Positions 61,922 to 64,000 of a stretch of DNA of 64,000 bases are shown piece after piece. The stretch is from the NCBI RefSeq assembly GCF_015767635.1, contig NZ_CP065230.1:3410001-3474000 (forward strand), in the 5' to 3' direction. This stretch comes from Halomonas sp. A40-4. Lineage in GTDB: Bacteria; Pseudomonadota; Gammaproteobacteria; Pseudomonadales; Halomonadaceae. The position numbers and the translations under genes were made by a program. Under the pieces are notes generated by a model, which saw only the letters and a program-made list of their open reading frames with translations, had not been told where the DNA came from and ran no database searches. The number at the start of each line of letters is the position of its first letter. The first letter of the stretch is position 1.

Positions 61922-62024
61922 ATATTTCGCTTGACACAGCTAACGTAACCATCCATCCATGTAAGTGTCATGCAAGTGCAACACCTTCAACACAAGCTGG
62001 ATCAATAACAACCAACAGCCGGTG

Positions 62025-63191
62025 ATGAGTGTTATGGACCAATCGCGTATCCGCCTGGAACGCGTTACCAAACGTTGGGACGCGATACCCGCTGTCGATC
62101 GTATTTCCTTCGACGTCACCCCGGGTCAATTCGTCATTTTGCTGGGGCCGTCGGGCTGCGGTAAATCGACCACATTGCGCATGATTGCTGGCCTTGAAGA
62201 GGCCAGCGACGGGCGTATTCATATCGGTGATCGCGACGTTACCCGGTTGCCGCCTGGGGATCGTGGGCTGAGCATGGTGTTTCAGTCCTACGCACTATTC
62301 CCGCACCTGAGCGTAGCTGACAACATCGTGTTTGGTCTGCGCAGCCGCAAGGTACCCAAGGCCGAGCAGCGCGAGCGGCTGGCCAAGGTCGCCGAACTCG
62401 TTGACCTCACCGACTACCTGAACCGCAAACCGGCCCAGCTTTCCGGTGGCCAGCGCCAGCGCGTGGCGCTGGCGCGCTCGGTGATCTCCGAACATCCGAT
62501 CTGCCTGATGGACGAGCCGCTTTCCAACCTTGACGCCCGGCTGCGCAGCGATATGCGTCGGGAAATCAAGGCATTGCAAAGCCGCCTTAACATGACAGTG
62601 ATCTACGTCACCCACGATCAGGTCGAAGCCATGAGCATGGGGGATCGTGTGATTCTGATGCAGCACGGCAAGATCGTGCAGGATGGCACTCCTGACGAGC
62701 TGTACAACCGCCCGGCCAGTGCCTTTGCCGCCAGCTTTATCGGCAGCCCGGCCATGAACCTGCTGCCGCTTGTGCCAGGCGAACAGGGTGCCGTGATTGA
62801 AAGCGAACCCGACACAACGGTAGCCCCGCTGGAAGCCGCCAACGGGCAATTGGGCATCCGCCCGGAAGATATCGAGCTACGCCCTGCATCAGCTTCCGGG
62901 GTACCGGCAAAGGTGCTGAGCGACGAATATCTGGGCGCCGACACCATCGCCCACCTGGCGGTCGGCGACCATACCCTGCGGATCCGACTGCGCGGCCGCC
63001 ACGCGATTACCGGCCAGCACTGCCGGATCGGCTGGCCTGCGTCCGCCGCGCACCTCTTCGCCGAGGACGGCCTGCGTCGTGACGATCTTGCCGCTTACTC
63101 ACTCATGCCCACCGTATCCCCGGAAAGCGAATTACCCACTGGTTCACCGCAAGATGAATTGCGCCACTCCCAGCTCCAATCCCAACGTTGA
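62025..63191 (+). CDS. ABC transporter ATP-binding protein (UgpC/MalK type)
   Basis: ATPase of a carbohydrate or glycerol-phosphate importer, 388 residues. It has Walker A LGPSGCGKST, signature LSGGQRQRVALARSVI, Walker B ICLMDEPLSNLDARLR and the H-loop VTHDQVEAMS. The C-terminal TOBE regulatory domain holds NGQLGIRPEDIEL. The start is uncertain: ATG at 62025 or 62034; a GTG at 61965 gives a Cys-rich extension without homology. It is followed 10 bp later by a binding-protein gene, so this is the start of a new operon. TTGACA at 61931-61936 may be its -35, but no convincing -10 was found. Confidence 0.92.
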   Translation: MSVMDQSRIRLERVTKRWDAIPAVDRISFDVTPGQFVILLGPSGCGKSTTLRMIAGLEEASDGRIHIGDRDVTRLPPGDRGLSMVFQSYALFPHLSVADNIVFGLRSRKVPKAEQRERLAKVAELVDLTDYLNRKPAQLSGGQRQRVALARSVISEHPICLMDEPLSNLDARLRSDMRREIKALQSRLNMTVIYVTHDQVEAMSMGDRVILMQHGKIVQDGTPDELYNRPASAFAASFIGSPAMNLLPLVPGEQGAVIESEPDTTVAPLEAANGQLGIRPEDIELRPASASGVPAKVLSDEYLGADTIAHLAVGDHTLRIRLRGRHAITGQHCRIGWPASAAHLFAEDGLRRDDLAAYSLMPTVSPESELPTGSPQDELRHSQLQSQR

Positions 63192-63201
63192 GGTGTCTCC
63201 C

Positions 63202-64000
63202 ATGCGTGCCCGTCTCCCCTTTGCTCTTTCTGCCCTCACCGCTGGCCTGCTCAGCGCCGGTCAGGTCGCCGCCAACGACCCGGTCGAATTGACCATGTAC
63301 TACCCGGTCGCCGTCGGCGGTGCGCTGACCGATGTGGTCGACGACCTGGTCAACGAATTTGAAAGCGAGCATCCCGATATCGACGTGGAAGCCATCTACG
63401 CAGGCAACTACGACGACACCCGAGTACGCGCCATGTCGGCGATGGAAGCGGGAGATACGCCGCAGCTGTCGGTCATGTTCTCCATCGACCTCTACGAACT
63501 GCTGGAACAAGATGCCATCGTGGCCTTCGACGATCTGGTCGAAAGCGACGAAGAACGCGAGTGGCTCGATAGTTTCTACCCCGGGCTGATGGAAAACGGC
63601 CAGTTGGATGGCAAAACTTATGGCATTCCCTTCCAGCGCTCCACCATCGTGCTGTTCTGGAACAAAGACGCCTTTGAAGCCGCCGGCCTCGACCCCGAAA
63701 CGCCCCCCGAGAACTGGGAACAAATGGTCGAAATGGCCGCCACCGTGCGCGAGGCCTCCGACGGCGAGCAATGGGGCGTGATGGTACCGTCCACCGGCTA
63801 CCCCTACTGGATGTTCCAGGCCTTCGCCTTCCAGAACGGCCACCGGCTGATGAGCGAAGACGGTACCGAGGTCTATTTCGATGACCCTGCCGCCATTGAA
63901 GCGCTTGAATACTGGGTATCGCTGGCCAATGAGCACGGTGCCATGCCTGACGACACCATCGAATGGGGCACGCTGCGCCAGAATTTTATCGAGGAATCCA
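63202..64000 (+). CDS. Extracellular solute-binding protein, UgpB-like (cut at right edge)
   Basis: Periplasmic receptor of the preceding ABC system; the first 266 codons are in the window. A signal peptide of about 24 residues (LLSAGQVAAN) precedes VELTMYYPVAVGGALTDVVD. Further segments: VEAIYAGNYDDTRVRAMSAM, GKTYGIPFQRSTIVLFWNKD and PPENWEQMVEMAA, as in glycerol-3-phosphate (UgpB) and oligosaccharide receptors. GAGG lies 8 bases before the ATG. The ligand is not determined; the permease genes should lie past the right edge. Confidence 0.9.
   Translation, partial: MRARLPFALSALTAGLLSAGQVAANDPVELTMYYPVAVGGALTDVVDDLVNEFESEHPDIDVEAIYAGNYDDTRVRAMSAMEAGDTPQLSVMFSIDLYELLEQDAIVAFDDLVESDEEREWLDSFYPGLMENGQLDGKTYGIPFQRSTIVLFWNKDAFEAAGLDPETPPENWEQMVEMAATVREASDGEQWGVMVPSTGYPYWMFQAFAFQNGHRLMSEDGTEVYFDDPAAIEALEYWVSLANEHGAMPDDTIEWGTLRQNFIEES

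Noticed and set aside
61931..61964. TTGACA as -35 of the UgpC-type operon
   Set aside because: No acceptable -10 at 16-18 bp; kept only as a remark in the gene entry.
1..64000. CRISPR arrays, tRNA or rRNA genes, insertion sequences, phage or toxin-antitoxin genes
   Set aside because: None seen on either strand; the only long repeat is the dehydratase pair, which is coding and has no inverted ends or transposase.

Overview
The window looks like a chromosomal stretch of a moderately halophilic gammaproteobacterium, most likely Halomonas or a close relative. The evidence is the GC-rich DNA, the YejK/NdpA nucleoid protein, TRAP transporters, a very acidic exported protein, and the mixture of gamma- and alphaproteobacterial catabolic families. 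This placement comes from protein resemblance, not from any rRNA. No tRNA, rRNA, CRISPR array, insertion sequence or prophage was seen.

Layout. (1) 1-6980, minus strand: a motility block with a chemoreceptor (cut by the left edge), two small unknown genes, flagellin fliC and two different fliD cap genes. The chemoreceptor, fliC and both fliD genes each have a sigma-28-like promoter with exact 11-bp spacing, and fliC and both fliD genes each have their own terminator. (2) 7036-17425: mixed functions, with UDP-glucose dehydrogenase, small membrane and acidic proteins, two serine hydrolases, YqhA, ExoD, TerB-like, NdpA, an ABC-2 exporter and an acyltransferase-like membrane protein. (3) 17706-25842: a ribose-type ABC transporter operon with a TIM-barrel isomerase, a Gfo/Idh/MocA dehydrogenase and a XylB-like aldose dehydrogenase, facing a ROK regulator across a 25-bp palindrome; its substrate is unassigned. 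(4) 25849-52594: a pentose and aldonate oxidation island. It holds galM-araFGH-dehydratase-SDR with a divergent LysR regulator, then two modules of the same design. In each, a sugar-acid dehydratase on the minus strand faces a TRAP transporter operon on the plus strand, and the two intergenic regions share a 23-bp identical element plus an inverted repeat. An FCD-type GntR gene lies between the modules. (5) 52639-61921: a guanidino-compound operon (guanidinobutyrase, YjiH, 2-ketoarginine decarboxylase-like enzyme, NCS1 permease, MBL hydrolase, aldehyde dehydrogenase) facing a PAS/sigma-54 activator, with a sigma-54 promoter and three enhancer-like sites between them. (6) 62025-64000: the start of a Ugp/maltose-type ABC operon, cut by the right edge.

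How it works together. L-arabinose taken up by AraFGH, or aldonates taken up by the TRAP systems, would be oxidised and dehydrated to 2-keto-3-deoxy-pentonate. FAH-superfamily enzymes (AraD1/GguC type and XylX type) would then give alpha-ketoglutarate semialdehyde, and the semialdehyde dehydrogenase at 40512 would give alpha-ketoglutarate (the Weimberg-type route). D-xylose could enter through the XylB-like enzyme and XylD. No lactonase gene is visible. The two arabinonate dehydratase copies share 1,164 bp without a visible difference, flanked by diverged ends, which suggests gene conversion.

Functions are assigned by reading translations and motifs only; no database search was run.
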